From Rhexocercosporidium sp. MPI-PUGE-AT-0058 (Eukaryota; Ascomycota; Leotiomycetes; Helotiales), in contig JAGTJL010000012.1 of NCBI GenBank assembly GCA_020746875.1, forward strand, positions 1,426,001 through 1,490,000: a stretch of 64,000 bases of DNA, in the 5' to 3' direction. The notes beneath the pieces are model-generated. The model saw nothing but the letters and a program-made list of their open reading frames with translations, did no database searches and had not been told where the DNA came from. The translations under genes were made by a program, and so were the position numbers. Numbering within the stretch: the stretch's first letter is position 1; each line of letters opens with the position of its first letter. Of the stretch, positions 10,874 through 21,964 are shown piece after piece.

Positions 10874-13800
10874 ACGCCGCGGTTTGGGGATTGCATTTAC
10901 TCTGGCGTTGGCGATATCATGACCACTTTGGTACTTCTCGATATCGATTCAGACCTGCCTGCGTTTTCTTTGGCTTCTTGTATTAGGGATGGCGTGTTTG
11001 GAGTCACAGATGGGAGGCATATCACGTATTTTGCGTGCAATCAACGAGTCGCAATAGGGCGGCATAGAGTGTCAATTTGGTATGTGTAAGATAGCTAGCT
11101 AAGCCTACTTGATCAGAGGAGCTTTCGATCACAAAAGCAATAATTTCACAGAATTGCAATATCGAATCGTTTACGTTCCTTTCCTTCCTTTCATTGGGAA
11201 CAGCTGATCGATGACTGAGAGACGGGATTAAGATGAATGCCAAAAGTCTTTATCGTATCGTTATTCTCACGTGCTGAAGATAGCTAGACATGTCAAGCGC
11301 TTGCTGGGTCAAATCAAGAATATCCAATTCGTACACTGTGCCTTTGCTGACTCAGGGCATCTAAGGATGAATGTACACAGGCACCTGGTGGAAGACTCTA
11401 CATATATCTGTAAAGGGGAAGACACGGTGCTAGGCTCCCTTGGAGCCATTGTATGTCAGATAACAACAGGATAACTTGGTTTCCGCCATAGAACAATCTC
11501 TGTGAAAGTCCCAGTATGGCGGAGAAGGTGACTGTTTGCTTGTCTATCAAGTCCGACTGATTGAAAAGTTGAGCTCGTCAATATCTTTCCTAAGACGGGA
11601 GAATTGAAGGGTAATAAAGGCGTGAGATGATGATATTGGATCACTCCACACCGATATGGCTTCGGAGGATAGCTGAATCGTGCTTCTGGTTAACGACGGG
11701 AATGAAAACAGAAAAAAGTAGATATACGAGAAACACAGGTATCGTTGGGAGACGCAAGTGGCGAGAGCGACAATTAACGCAAGTATGGAGAGAGCTAAGG
11801 ACCTTGAATTCTCGACATCTCGAAAACCATATCCAGGGAATTCCTATCATTTACGTTTTTGTATGGCAATGGAACTAAAAGAACTATCCCTCGTCATCGG
11901 CTTCGATGATGGTCTCTATTTACTTGCAGTATATCCGTCCACATGTAGGTACAGTAGACTCAAATCCAAATCCGATGTAAACAAACAAGGCCAAGAAAAA
12001 TAGACTAATTTACTCACCATTCATGGCCCTGTAGAAACCGACTACCCTCAACTGTACAAGGCCATAAAGTGACAAGAACGCTGCTTTAAAAACAAGCCTA
12101 CCTAGAACAAACAAGCGGATACTATTTAATTAGGGAGTTGAGTGGGGTCAAAACGCTAAAGAGCAATTGACTTTTCACTCACAACTCCACGAACTCTATA
12201 CAAGAAAGGAATGAACTGATGTCATAATCTAGCACCTCGCATCAGACCAGAAGAAGTATCATATCATACCATGCAGTAAAGTAAACCAGACCAAGTAAAC
12301 GAAAAGGGGAGAACAGTGAAACAAAACAAAAAAAAAAAAACCAAGCTAGTAAACGGTGACCTGGTGCCTCGTTCCAGATTCCAAATAACGAAATAAACGG
12401 GACGCATACTGTACACCAGTGATCCACTGTCCGAGCCTTCGAGAGCACAATAACAAGAGAGTGGAGCCTGGATGCTAAAGAGGTGTGATGCAGGGTAGAT
12501 CCGCGCAGCGGAAGCTTCGTAGCTGTCAGTTGCCCTCGCCAGAGACGCTTGCCCTCTCTCGTTCTCTCTTCCAAATACTCTCAGCCAACCGAGAAGCGAA
12601 GAGAACTCCCAACCTCGTAAGCCGGTAAGGTAGGCAAGTATGCGCCCAACAGAGCACACCAAGCCGTAACTCTACCTTTTCTGGCCTGCCCTGTCTTCCC
12701 CCGCCTCCGCCTCTTTTCCCTAGACCAGCCAAAGCATAGCAAAAGCGAGCAATGCGAAACAAAAGACACGGCAAGGCAACGCAAGGCAAACAACGTATCG
12801 GAACGAGCCAAGCGATACCGTACAGTAGGTAAACTTACCTAGGTATGAAAAAGCAGGCGAATCCGACCTATCCGGCAAAGGAAGCACGAGACCAGGATTC
12901 CATGCTGGCACTGCCGGGTTTCTACGAAAAGGCACGCACAAGCGCGTGCACGCGCCCATCAAGTGACAAGGTATTGAGAGAGTTTAATCGAGAGGTTGAC
13001 AGGAATGTGAAGTCGGAGAGGGGAGTGCTGGAATGGGAAGGTTGTGATGGAAGGAAGTATGCTTTACCGAATCCCGCACGGCATGCGGCATTGTACACTT
13101 GCGGGATTTTCTAAACCCCGAACTTACCGAGCGCAGACAGCTCTTCCTTTTTCATTCCCCTGCCAAGAAAAGGGTGGGAAGGAGATGGGAGGGGATGAGA
13201 GGGATGGAAGCATTCCAAATCCCAATCCCGAGCAAGGGATGCGATGGGTTGGGATGGGACGGGATGGTGTGCATGCGGGCTCAGTCATTCATCCGACTCC
13301 GTAATATCTCTGTTTCTTACCTACAGCACTGGCTTCGGGTACTTATTCGTTGTTTAATGTTCGGTTGTGATAATGACACGGAAAGAGGAGACGAAATAGT
13401 AGATGCTGGACTATCCTAGATGGTATTCTAGGAATAGGAAGTTATGATACGTTGACAGGAATAGGATTTGAGAGAGGTACTTTTGCGGATGCATTTATGC
13501 GCATTTTCAAGGGTCTGTGTGGAAAGACTGCAGTTGCTGAGTCAAAGTCTATCAGCAGTCTGGCCCCCAATCGATCCAGCCTATTTGAGGTGGTAGGTTG
13601 CTTTGATGCCGCTGGGCTGATAGCCTGGGTTGCAGATAATTGGGCTGGTTAATCTTCTAGCGAATTGGCGAAGATGGCTTGACATGGTGGGTTTTGATTT
13701 TTTGATTGTTTGGATAATTCTCGCAGGGCTGTTATCTTTTGGGTAGATGGTGGTTTGGGACGATGTTGGATGTCCAGGTAGTGACATGTGGGTGGGGGCG

Positions 13801-14857
13801 GAAGGCTCCGAATGACAAACCGACAGTTAGGTTTCTGGGTCGGCAGTGCCGGTTGGTAGATAGTGCATGCTATGGGACAGACTATTGATGTTGGTCAGTA
13901 GGTCATAGGGCTGTGCGAGGTAATACCGAAGGAGGGGAACAACGTGTTTGCCAGTTAGCATCACAGCGGGCTGGGTGACCGACACGTTGTTTGGTGGGAT
14001 GAAAGCCGGAGATGGGGGTTTTCTGGTCAGTAAGAGTAATGATGGGTTCCAAGTGCTTTTGTTTGACCCTCTTGCTGCGACCTCAGTATGGTCAGGCGCC
14101 TCGTGGTCGTCGCGTGGGGTATGATTACGGCGTTGGTGATTTTGAGTCGGAGGATTGTTCTGGGGCCCTCGGTTTTGAAATTGAACGCATTGAGTGAGGC
14201 TTGCAGGTCGAACATTGGATGTCCTTGAGAATGCGGCCTGGCGGACGGTCGACGAACTGATGGCATGTGGAATATGCACACGTATGGTATCCCAGCGTAT
14301 CAAGAAAAATACGGCGAAAGGAGAAAAAGATAAGGGTCCATAGGGCTCTGGGCCTAACAATTGTGCTGTAGCTCATGTCGAAAGGGTCAAGTATAGACGA
14401 GGAACATGCTGTGTAACACAGTATTGTGATGGGGGAGATTTGTGATTGCTTCGCCGGCAAGCCTGCATTGCCATTATACGAGAAGCGAGTAGCATGACGA
14501 GAAACGGGACAGGGCTGGGCCATCATCAGGCCGATAGGATACCAATGTCTCGAAATTGTGGGTGAGAAGTCGCCGATTTTCTATGAATGGAAGAGAGCTG
14601 CTGTCATGAGGCTGGGAAATCAGAGTCGGGGGGGAATGAAGGGGTGGGGAGATAACCCGCCGGAAGACCACTTCCATATCTTCAGCATTCATACTTGGGT
14701 GGCCTCAAGATCGAGAAACGGAAGTAAGCATAGAGCAGTGATATGTCGTGCATGGTAAGAAAGACTTGACCTGATCTGTAATTTCGCCGAGCTGCGAGTC
14801 AGGGGAAGCTGTGAATGACTAACTTTGACATGTTGATGGCAAACGGGGCTGTGTTAT
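10874..14857. other. 4-kb gene-poor interval
   Basis: I can support no coding gene here. The ORFs present are short, lack ATG starts or show no family character. 12240-12960 is strongly purine/pyrimidine asymmetric: the minus strand is CT-rich, like fungal promoters of highly expressed genes, with a poly-A run near 12330. 13140-13270 is G-rich with repeated GGGAT units. A CGGG...CCCG element sits at 13101-13120. A non-coding transcript is possible but not shown. Confidence 0.5.
13101..13120. promoter_or_regulatory. CGGG-ATTT-CTAAA-CCCCG palindromic element, copy 1
   Basis: The 20-mer begins GCGGGATTTT and ends CTAAACCCCG. Its arms CGGGATTT and AAACCCCG are inverted complements with one mismatch. 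The same element occurs at 17099-17118 with a single base difference. Terminal CGG/CCG half-sites are the kind bound by Zn2Cys6 factors; binding is inference. Confidence 0.35.
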
Positions 14858-15662
14858 TCATGATACTACACAAGATCCAAAGATCCAACCGAACCAGCTT
14901 TGCTCTTCGCACTTTTTTGTTGCCCCGTTCGTAGGCTGGGGTATCGCTTTCTCCTTTCGGTCATCGATGCACTGCTCATTCTGCACGCTGTCATGCTTTG
15001 CAAACGCCGACACTGAGGTGACGGACAATGAAAAGTCGCCTTCTTGGCTACCAAAGAAGCTGGCGGTGTTAGCAACGGCTTTGATGGGGGAAGGAGGTGA
15101 GGCAAAGGTACCTCCGCATCATGAAGCTGATCCTCTTGACATGCTTCAAGTCCAGTGGCTTTGCATCTTTCTTCTCGCGTCCCCGGTATGTAGCATTGAA
15201 CTCGTCCCAATGCATATACACCTTTCCACCATCCGAGTCGACTTTGAAGTCATATTCCCAACTGACTGTGCTTTGATCACTCCCATTCGGACTCTGTGGC
15301 AGTAACTCATCCTTCAATGTCAAGGTATAGTGCTTCTCGTCCGACTTGGCAATGTCCAGGACCAGTCCTTGATAACCCGACAAGTCCCAACTGCGGTTCT
15401 CACCGGTTGTCCGTTGTGATGCAAACCCTGCGCCACCTAGAGTCTTGATGTCGAGATTGCCATGGAATATTGCAGTAGGTGATAGCGGACTGCAGGTGAG
15501 TTCTGATATGGAGGTGCCTCCGCGGACTCTGTCGTCTGAGGAAGTCCAATCGAGTGGTGACCATGGCCTGCGAAGTGGATCAGTAGGATACTCTGCTGGC
15601 CAGAACTTTGCAACTTACTTGTCGCCACCAAAAATTGACATTGCAGAGAAGGGTGAGGCCAT
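14858..15662 (-). CDS. CIA30-domain protein (complex I intermediate-associated protein 30 family)
   Basis: It is predicted at 233 aa from three minus-strand exons: 15662-15619, 15567-15112 and 15059-14858. Introns 15568-15618 (GTAAGT...CGCAG) and 15060-15111 (GTACCT...GCCAG) both close the frame. The short start MASPFSAMSIFGG leads into the domain opening KPWSPLDWTSSDDRVRGG, then a jelly-roll-like beta-rich body. It ends with RISFMMRSFFGSQEGDFSLS, which is assembled across intron 2. This order is typical of CIA30/NDUFAF1 domains, which assist assembly of respiratory complex I. The short fungal form has no obvious mitochondrial presequence, so a cytosolic or other role is possible. The tail is cysteine- and tryptophan-containing. 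The gene stands alone, with long non-coding DNA on both sides. Confidence 0.88.
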
Positions 15663-17862
15663 ACTGAAAGAAGTCTGAATTGTTGATGGTTGGAGTTGAG
15701 TGATGGAGCGATAGTATGAAGAACAGACGAACCTAGTCTGGAAAACACTGTTCTTAACACAATAAATAAGATCACCTACCGGTCTACTTGGTATCGAGTG
15801 ATAAAAGTCCAAATCGATAGAGTTTGACTTGTATATTACCCGGAATATTGCCAATCTGTGAAAATTCGAGCGGTGGGCTGCAGTGACTTCATCATTTCCA
15901 GCCCCGCACTGAGGTAGAAAAGACAAAATGCTTAGCTAAGCATCTCATCCCATCTTCATCACATCAACCGCGGTTGCCTCGCGAGGCTTGGTGGCGCTGA
16001 ACTCTCTTTTTAGGTCAAATGCCCCGCCTTCTGGGTATCTCCCGAAGCCAATTGAGCAGAATGGATCTAAAAAAGATCTCGATCTCGTTTGTCGGATCTC
16101 GACCATTGATAATCGACTATTTCTTCAATCACCAAGCTACGTTAAATTCAGGACCGCCAGGCCTAACGTGGAACGATAGGTATGTTGGCGATCTCTACTC
16201 TGTAGAATGTTCCGACCCGGTCGAGTGCGTGATCTGAAAGATCATTGGGAGAAAATACGACTCCCGAGATCCCCGCTGTTGATATCGAAGTCTAGGCAAA
16301 TGCAGATATATTTAAAGTATGAGACATTTTGGTCAAGTTGGCCGATGTGAAGATATATCCTATGATATCTCGGTCGAGTTGGCTGATGACGTCTGGAGAG
16401 GCTTAAGGTGATGAGATGACTCAGATGAGAAGTTAGCAGACAAATCTGGGGACTGGAGAAACCCCGGATGGGAGATGAGAAAGTCGGCAATTATCTGTAC
16501 GCGTTGTGTGCTCGAAAGTCTTATTTTTTTTTTGGTTTGACATCTTTAGCTGTCAGATGAGGATGTTAAAGACAGTAGCTACTACTCTATCAAAGAATCC
16601 GGACGGCGCACTGCACGGCGCATGACGGTGGTCTGTTGTCTGCGAAGTAACGATCCATTATTATTTTTGGTGAACTGTTAGTTCGGGTTCGGGTTGCCCC
16701 TAGGAGTATGCTGTATGCAGACTACAGGTGCTATCCCTGTTTAAAGTTGTCCTAGTTTTGGTTCCAAAGCTTTGCGAGGAACGGTCGAGGGTAACTTCGA
16801 ATACAATCCCATCGATCCTGGAAAAGGTTAGGCACAATTGGACAGTCACCGAGAGTGGCTATTCGCAAAATCCCATTGGAGGCACTGCTGCTGCACCATT
16901 GCATCAGTGTGAAGGGAATTTTACGTTGATTTCAAACGTGCCCTGGCTGTGCTGCTCCTGTAGGAGACTCCTCCTCTGGCGCTCGAAGAACGTGTGGATC
17001 GGAGATACGACAAATAGCGTGCTAATACCCATCCCCCCAAATCCTCAAGTCCTGTATATCCGAGTACCCCTGTACTCCGCCGAACTCTGACTGCTGGAGC
17101 GGGATTTCCTAAACCCCGCCACACTCGTGCACGTCTGCTCTTTTTTGCAGTGGGGAGGGCGCGCAGCATCGAGCCAGGAACGTTCGGATGCAGAAGGTCG
17201 ATTTTCCAGGTCAGAAGGTCTACAAGTCGTCGTGTTGACCTACAAGGTGTTCCCTTGCGATTGCACCTGAATACTGAATCACTAATCAGGAACCGAACAG
17301 ATTCCGAAGAACGCGGCGCTCGGAGCATATCGAAGTTACGAGGATTCGCGTCGGGGTCTTGGTGGTGACGCAAGTAACGCAAGGCTGCGAGTTGCTACGA
17401 GAGGCCAGTCAGTCAGTCACAGGGCAGAGCTCCAACGAATTCCGGAAACGCTGGAGATAATTGCGGGATTTTGATTTTCCTCTTGATCACAATCACGATT
17501 GCAAGGCACGGATTTCAGAGGGAAGATTTGGTAGTATTCAATATTTCTTGAATTGCCCCACCACACGAAGACTCAGTAACTTTCCAAACGACCAGTGATC
17601 CACCCAGGCTCAATGCGGGGGGGTATTTACAACAGCTACCACAAAGAGTGGAACAAGATAGAAGACAACAACAAAAAAGTAGTAAACCCAGAACACCAGA
17701 CGGCCATGCTTTCCATTTCCAATTCCATTGCCTTTCTTTTTCATTCAAAATCCAATTTCATAAGTCCCCATCCTCTAGAATGAGTGTCGAGCGCTTCGAA
17801 CTCTGGTTGGTATTCCCCCAAATAAGAAAGTTGACATTATTTGTTATCCCGAGCCCGAGTTC
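15663..17862. other. 2.2-kb intergenic interval
   Basis: It lies between the 5' end of the CIA30 gene and the 3' end of the bZIP gene. No supported gene is present. It contains the second CGGG...CCCG element (17099-17118), a CAGTCAGTCAGTCAC repeat at about 17406-17420 and a T-run near 16524-16534. The minus-strand ORF at 16921-17382 lacks coding character. Confidence 0.5.
17099..17118. promoter_or_regulatory. CGGG-ATTT-CTAAA-CCCCG palindromic element, copy 2
   Basis: It matches the 13101-13120 element at 19 of 20 positions (GATTTCCTAAA here versus GATTTTCTAAA there). It lies about 1.4 kb upstream of the CIA30 start and about 0.75 kb beyond the bZIP stop. A partial GCGGGATTTT also occurs at about 17463. 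Confidence 0.35.
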
Positions 17863-18796
17863 TCATATCTGCGACATCATGCGAGGAGAGGGAGGCATCG
17901 AGAGGGGAGTGGACGGGTATTGGTAGCCCGATTCGGAACAAGTTGTCGAGTGCTCGTAGGAGTGAGAAAGAGGAGGAGTCTGCAGGTAATATGTTAGTGC
18001 TGGTTCGTTGTGCTGGAGGTATTGTGATTCTACTTACATGAGGGTTTGAATCTTCGTAGCTGTGGTGTCCTTGGATATCAATGGCTGGGAGACCTTGATA
18101 GCTCATATTGTAAGGGCTCATTGTGTCGTCCTCGCGCTTGATTGCTTCGTGGAAATGCATCATGGAAGGCAGAGTGACGGGAACTGGAGCGAGGTAGTCC
18201 GAGTACTCGGAAGAGGAAACTGGACGGTATGGCTGCGATTGTGGGTATGGAGGATAGACAATCTCTTCTGGTGCTGGGTATGAGTGGTATGCGAAAAGAG
18301 GAGGTGTTCTGGAACCCTCGCGCTCAAAGCCGTGGGAAAACATCAGGTTGTCCTCCATTGGAGGCGTGTACTGGTTGTGCAAAAGTCTGGGAGATGGCTG
18401 GCGGTGCATGATCTCGGGACTTCTCCTGTACTGTTGCTGGACGTTCTTCTCCACTCGGTGTTGTTGTTGCTGCTGTTGCTGGAGCTCAGCGTGGATCTGC
18501 GGAGGCGAGGCTGAAGAAGATCCGGCGCGTCTCTCGAGGTCTTCGAGACGTCTCTTTAGCTTCTTGCCTGAAAGTAAGTCAGTTACAGCTCCAGTGAGAA
18601 GAAAGTATGCTTGGATCTGCTCACGGTAGTTTCGCTGGGCGATTCTGTTCTGGATTCTCCTCCGCTCGGCCAAGTCGGAGATCTTGGTCCAGTCTTCATC
18701 TGGATTTGCTGAACTGCTGAAGGCACTGCTAGTGCCGTGACCGGTGATATGCCTCGTCGCCGTGGCGGTCGAGTATGAGTAGGCTGGTCTGGACAT
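17863..18796 (-). CDS. Atypical bZIP transcription factor
   Basis: This is a nuclear DNA-binding regulator, predicted at 272 aa. Minus-strand exons are 18796-18625, 18567-18038 and 17979-17863; the introns are 18568-18624 (GTGAGC...TTCAG) and 17980-18037 (GTAAGT...TGCAG). The basic region is DLAERRRIQNRIAQRNYR and carries the bZIP signature N50-x7-R58. The codon of R58 is itself split by intron 1. The zipper is short: KKLKRRLEDLERRA follows, then Ser/Pro and a seven-Gln run, so dimerisation must be weak or use other contacts. The C-terminal two-thirds is rich in P, S, Y and H, as in activation domains. This basic region with a truncated zipper is a recognisable filamentous-fungal bZIP group. 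Its upstream side faces the 15.5-kb gene-free interval, which suggests elaborate regulation but does not prove it. Confidence 0.88.
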
Positions 18797-20113
18797 GTTG
18801 GAAGTTTTGTGGCTGGTCAACTGTTTACTCTTGTATAAGATGCAAAGTGAAAGAGGAGTCAGGTCGAGTCAAGTCAAGTCTTCGAAAGTATGGATGGGTG
18901 TTGCACAGTTGGAAGAGGACTTGTGTGTTTGGCTGTAGGGCTGGATTCGAGGCATCTCAATTGGGGGTTGCTGCTCAAGTATATATGTGAATGCGGCACC
19001 ACACATCCATCCTCCACAGGCCTACGGACTTTACCACCACCACAGCCATGTCCTAACCATCCCTGCACGGTCCAGCTCAGCTTCTGTACAAACGGGGACC
19101 CTGGTCAGAAAGTGATGGACAGGACAGGAGCAGGGAGGAGGGAGGAGGAGCAGGGCTGGCAAGGTGTGGGCACCCACCCTTCCTCCCCTCCCTGGTCGCC
19201 TTCGACCGTTGCGTTGCGTTGCGTCTCTTTTTCTGTTTGACTCCCTGCAAGCCCACCCTGCCGGGGCCGCCTTTCTGCAAGTGCTGGGGGTCCTGCAGCC
19301 ACCGAGTCCAAGGCTCTATCGGGCCTAGTTGCTGCTGCTGCACCTTTGTCCTGCTTGGCGAGAGGGGGGGCTTTCTGTTTCTATTGTGGGCTAATTAGTA
19401 GCATTTAAGAATAGACTGTGCTCTGCTCCCTCCTCTCGCACTCGCTCGTCGTAAGGCGGCACCAATTATTGCTGCCACTGGCGACCTCAAGCGACCAGCG
19501 CCCTCAAATAGATCCGCGCTACTCCAGCGAATCCAGATAGGCTATCCGGGCAGCCCTATGATAGCCAAGCTTTCCGCCAGAATGGCTGTTAATTATTAAT
19601 GGAAGCATTTTGTAAAGTATGTCCAGTCAATCAGGCAGTCAGTCAGTCAGTCACAGGAAGGGGGATCGGAGATCGAGGAGGCGAATTCTCAGGGTATGAG
19701 ATGGATGTCTAATGTGCTGCGTCTGGAACATTGCACCGCATTCTGGCATTTCTGGAAGGGCGTACACCACGCTATTCTGTTCCACGTTTAGTTGTGAGTG
19801 TGTGTTGTCTGATGAGTCGACGCCGGAGGTTGCAACAACCTCGTAGCGGGCAACGCAAAGTAGTATCAGCATATATTGCGGCAATGGCTTGTCGGAACGG
19901 CGCCGTCAGGAGCAGGTAGTCATCCCATTTGAGGCATCGAGAGATCGCCATCTCAACTCTAATACCGGATATACAGAGACTGGCAGTGATTTGGCCAAGG
20001 GGCTCGTCACTCGTCACTCGCTACTCGCATCTCGCACCTCGCATGTCTGGCCTGGCAATACCAAATCATCGCTGCAAGGCCCCCCCCCCCCTTTCCTTTG
20101 TTGTTGCCTGTGT

Positions 20114-20682
20114 AGGGATGAGATGGGATGATGGGATGGGATGGGATGGGATGCATACTGGATTAGGACGGCCACCCTGATCGTCGTTCGGACCGTGGAG
20201 CAATCACAGGCCTCGCAGCAGTGCGAGCGCGACATTTGGAGATCCTTGGGGATCCTGAAAGTCCAAAATGGGGTACCAGAGGAGAGATTTGAGTTTCGCT
20301 TCTACTTACAGTTACGACGATGGGATGGGATGGGATGGGTGGACTGGGAATGCGACTGCGACTGCGACTGCGCACCACCGCACTGCTCCACCAGGAGGGG
20401 GCCCGTGGTGGAGAGGCATGGCTGTCCGTCCCAGTCTTTCTTGTCTGCTTTAGTGATCCCATACCATATCACTCAGTCCTTTATTTTAACCATCATTTCT
20501 CTCTTCGGGTATATGGTGCAGTATGATGGATTATGAGTTATGGGTCAAGGTATGGTATGGATAGGTATGGATAGGTAGCGGGTCAGGCAAGGGAGGAGTG
20601 CTGGACTGGTAGCCAGCTGGCCCTTGACAGCAGAGCAGATCGTAGGAGATACCAAAGTAGTAGTACAGTAGATAGGGAACCG

Positions 20683-20723
<41 letters not shown>

Positions 20724-21964
20724 CAGGGCCCAGACCTGCGAGAAAAAGGGGCCCCGCACTGGAGCTTTGGAGCACGAACGTGCCAATAGGAGGACGGCCT
20801 TTGATTGAGGACAGTACGGACCAAGCGTTTTCCTAAATTGACCTCAACTCGGTGTCAAATCTAGCCCCCCGCTCTTCTCTGCACTGAAGACATTTGTCAA
20901 ATTTGCGTTCGTGTTTTACTAACACTGCGCTACCTCATCACGCGATTCAATTCATTCTCGAGACTGCATGGGGAGGGTATCTTTGTCTATCACGGGCAAA
21001 TTCAATCGGGATATTGCTATCGCAACTGCATGAATGGGCACAGGCAGAGCCTCGCTAGGTATGCTCGCTTGACTGCGGGGGGCTGACATTCGCCTGAATA
21101 GGGAGGGACGGGCTTCGATGCTTGATAATTGCAAATTACTAATTCCAAAATCGAAGATCACGGATCATTGATGGCGATGATAATGGCGATGATAATGGCA
21201 ATGGCAATGGCAATGATATCAAAGCATTTGTTCTTTCTGGCAATCTTGCCGACCCGACGCCAGGCATCTACAGTGGTCTGTTTTCTCGGGACTCAGTTCA
21301 TCCTCGCCGTCTTGCTGGGTGGGTGGGTATCTAGGTATGATTCCTTGCTTCTGGGAATCAACTGTCAACACGGCCGCAAATTGCTTGCTTCAACGCAACG
21401 GTGCACCCGCCTCTCCTCTCCGCCAGCAAAGGCAGTACGGGGTTTACAGGTTGTCGTAAGTATGGAGTACCACCTAGCCTGGGTATTTGGTTGAAACCCC
21501 TCCCCTCCCCTCCCCTTCCCTTCCCTTCATCGACCTCCCCCTACCTATTGCCTGTCACCCACGTGCTTGCTAATACGTTTTTATTTTGGGGCTCAGATTG
21601 GTAATCGCTAGAGCTGCTCAGCTTCCTGGCGTGCAAGGTTCCCGCAAGGCATCTCCCAAGGCCATCAATCTATCTGCACCCGTCTGCACGAATTCGCGAG
21701 TGAGCCCACTCAAGAGCTTCACCGCGCTCTTGACCCTGCACGATGTACGAGCAGGGTATTCTGACCACTCACAGCGAGCGCGTCGTATTTTAGATCGGGT
21801 GTGACATCTGAGGGCGCGGTGAGGATCTGGAGGAGGATCGGGCAAGGCGACAACAATTTCCCCTCTCTTTCTCCTCCACGTCTCTCTTCCACCATCATTT
21901 GCACCACCACGGTCACGGCCCGAATAGCTGCTACGCGCATGGCATAGCATGGCATGGCATGGCA
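20114..21964. repeat. Cluster of seven pentamer/hexamer microsatellites
   Basis: Short tandem arrays lie within 1.9 kb: (GATGG)n at about 20114-20154 and 20317-20341, (GCGACT)n at about 20351-20372, (CCAGAA)n at about 20678-20720, GGCGATGATAAT-type repeats at about 21171-21214, (CCCCT)n at about 21496-21528 and (GGCAT)n at about 21937-21964. Each is 4-8 units with few errors, implying recent slippage. None is in a supported gene. Confidence 0.7.

Noticed and set aside
13827..14360. 177-codon minus-strand ORF in the 4-kb gap
   Set aside because: It starts at TTG rather than ATG, and its composition is unlike a structured protein.
16921..17382. 153-codon minus-strand ORF, Arg/Ser-rich
   Set aside because: Composition reflects the local GC-rich sequence, and no conserved pattern is visible.
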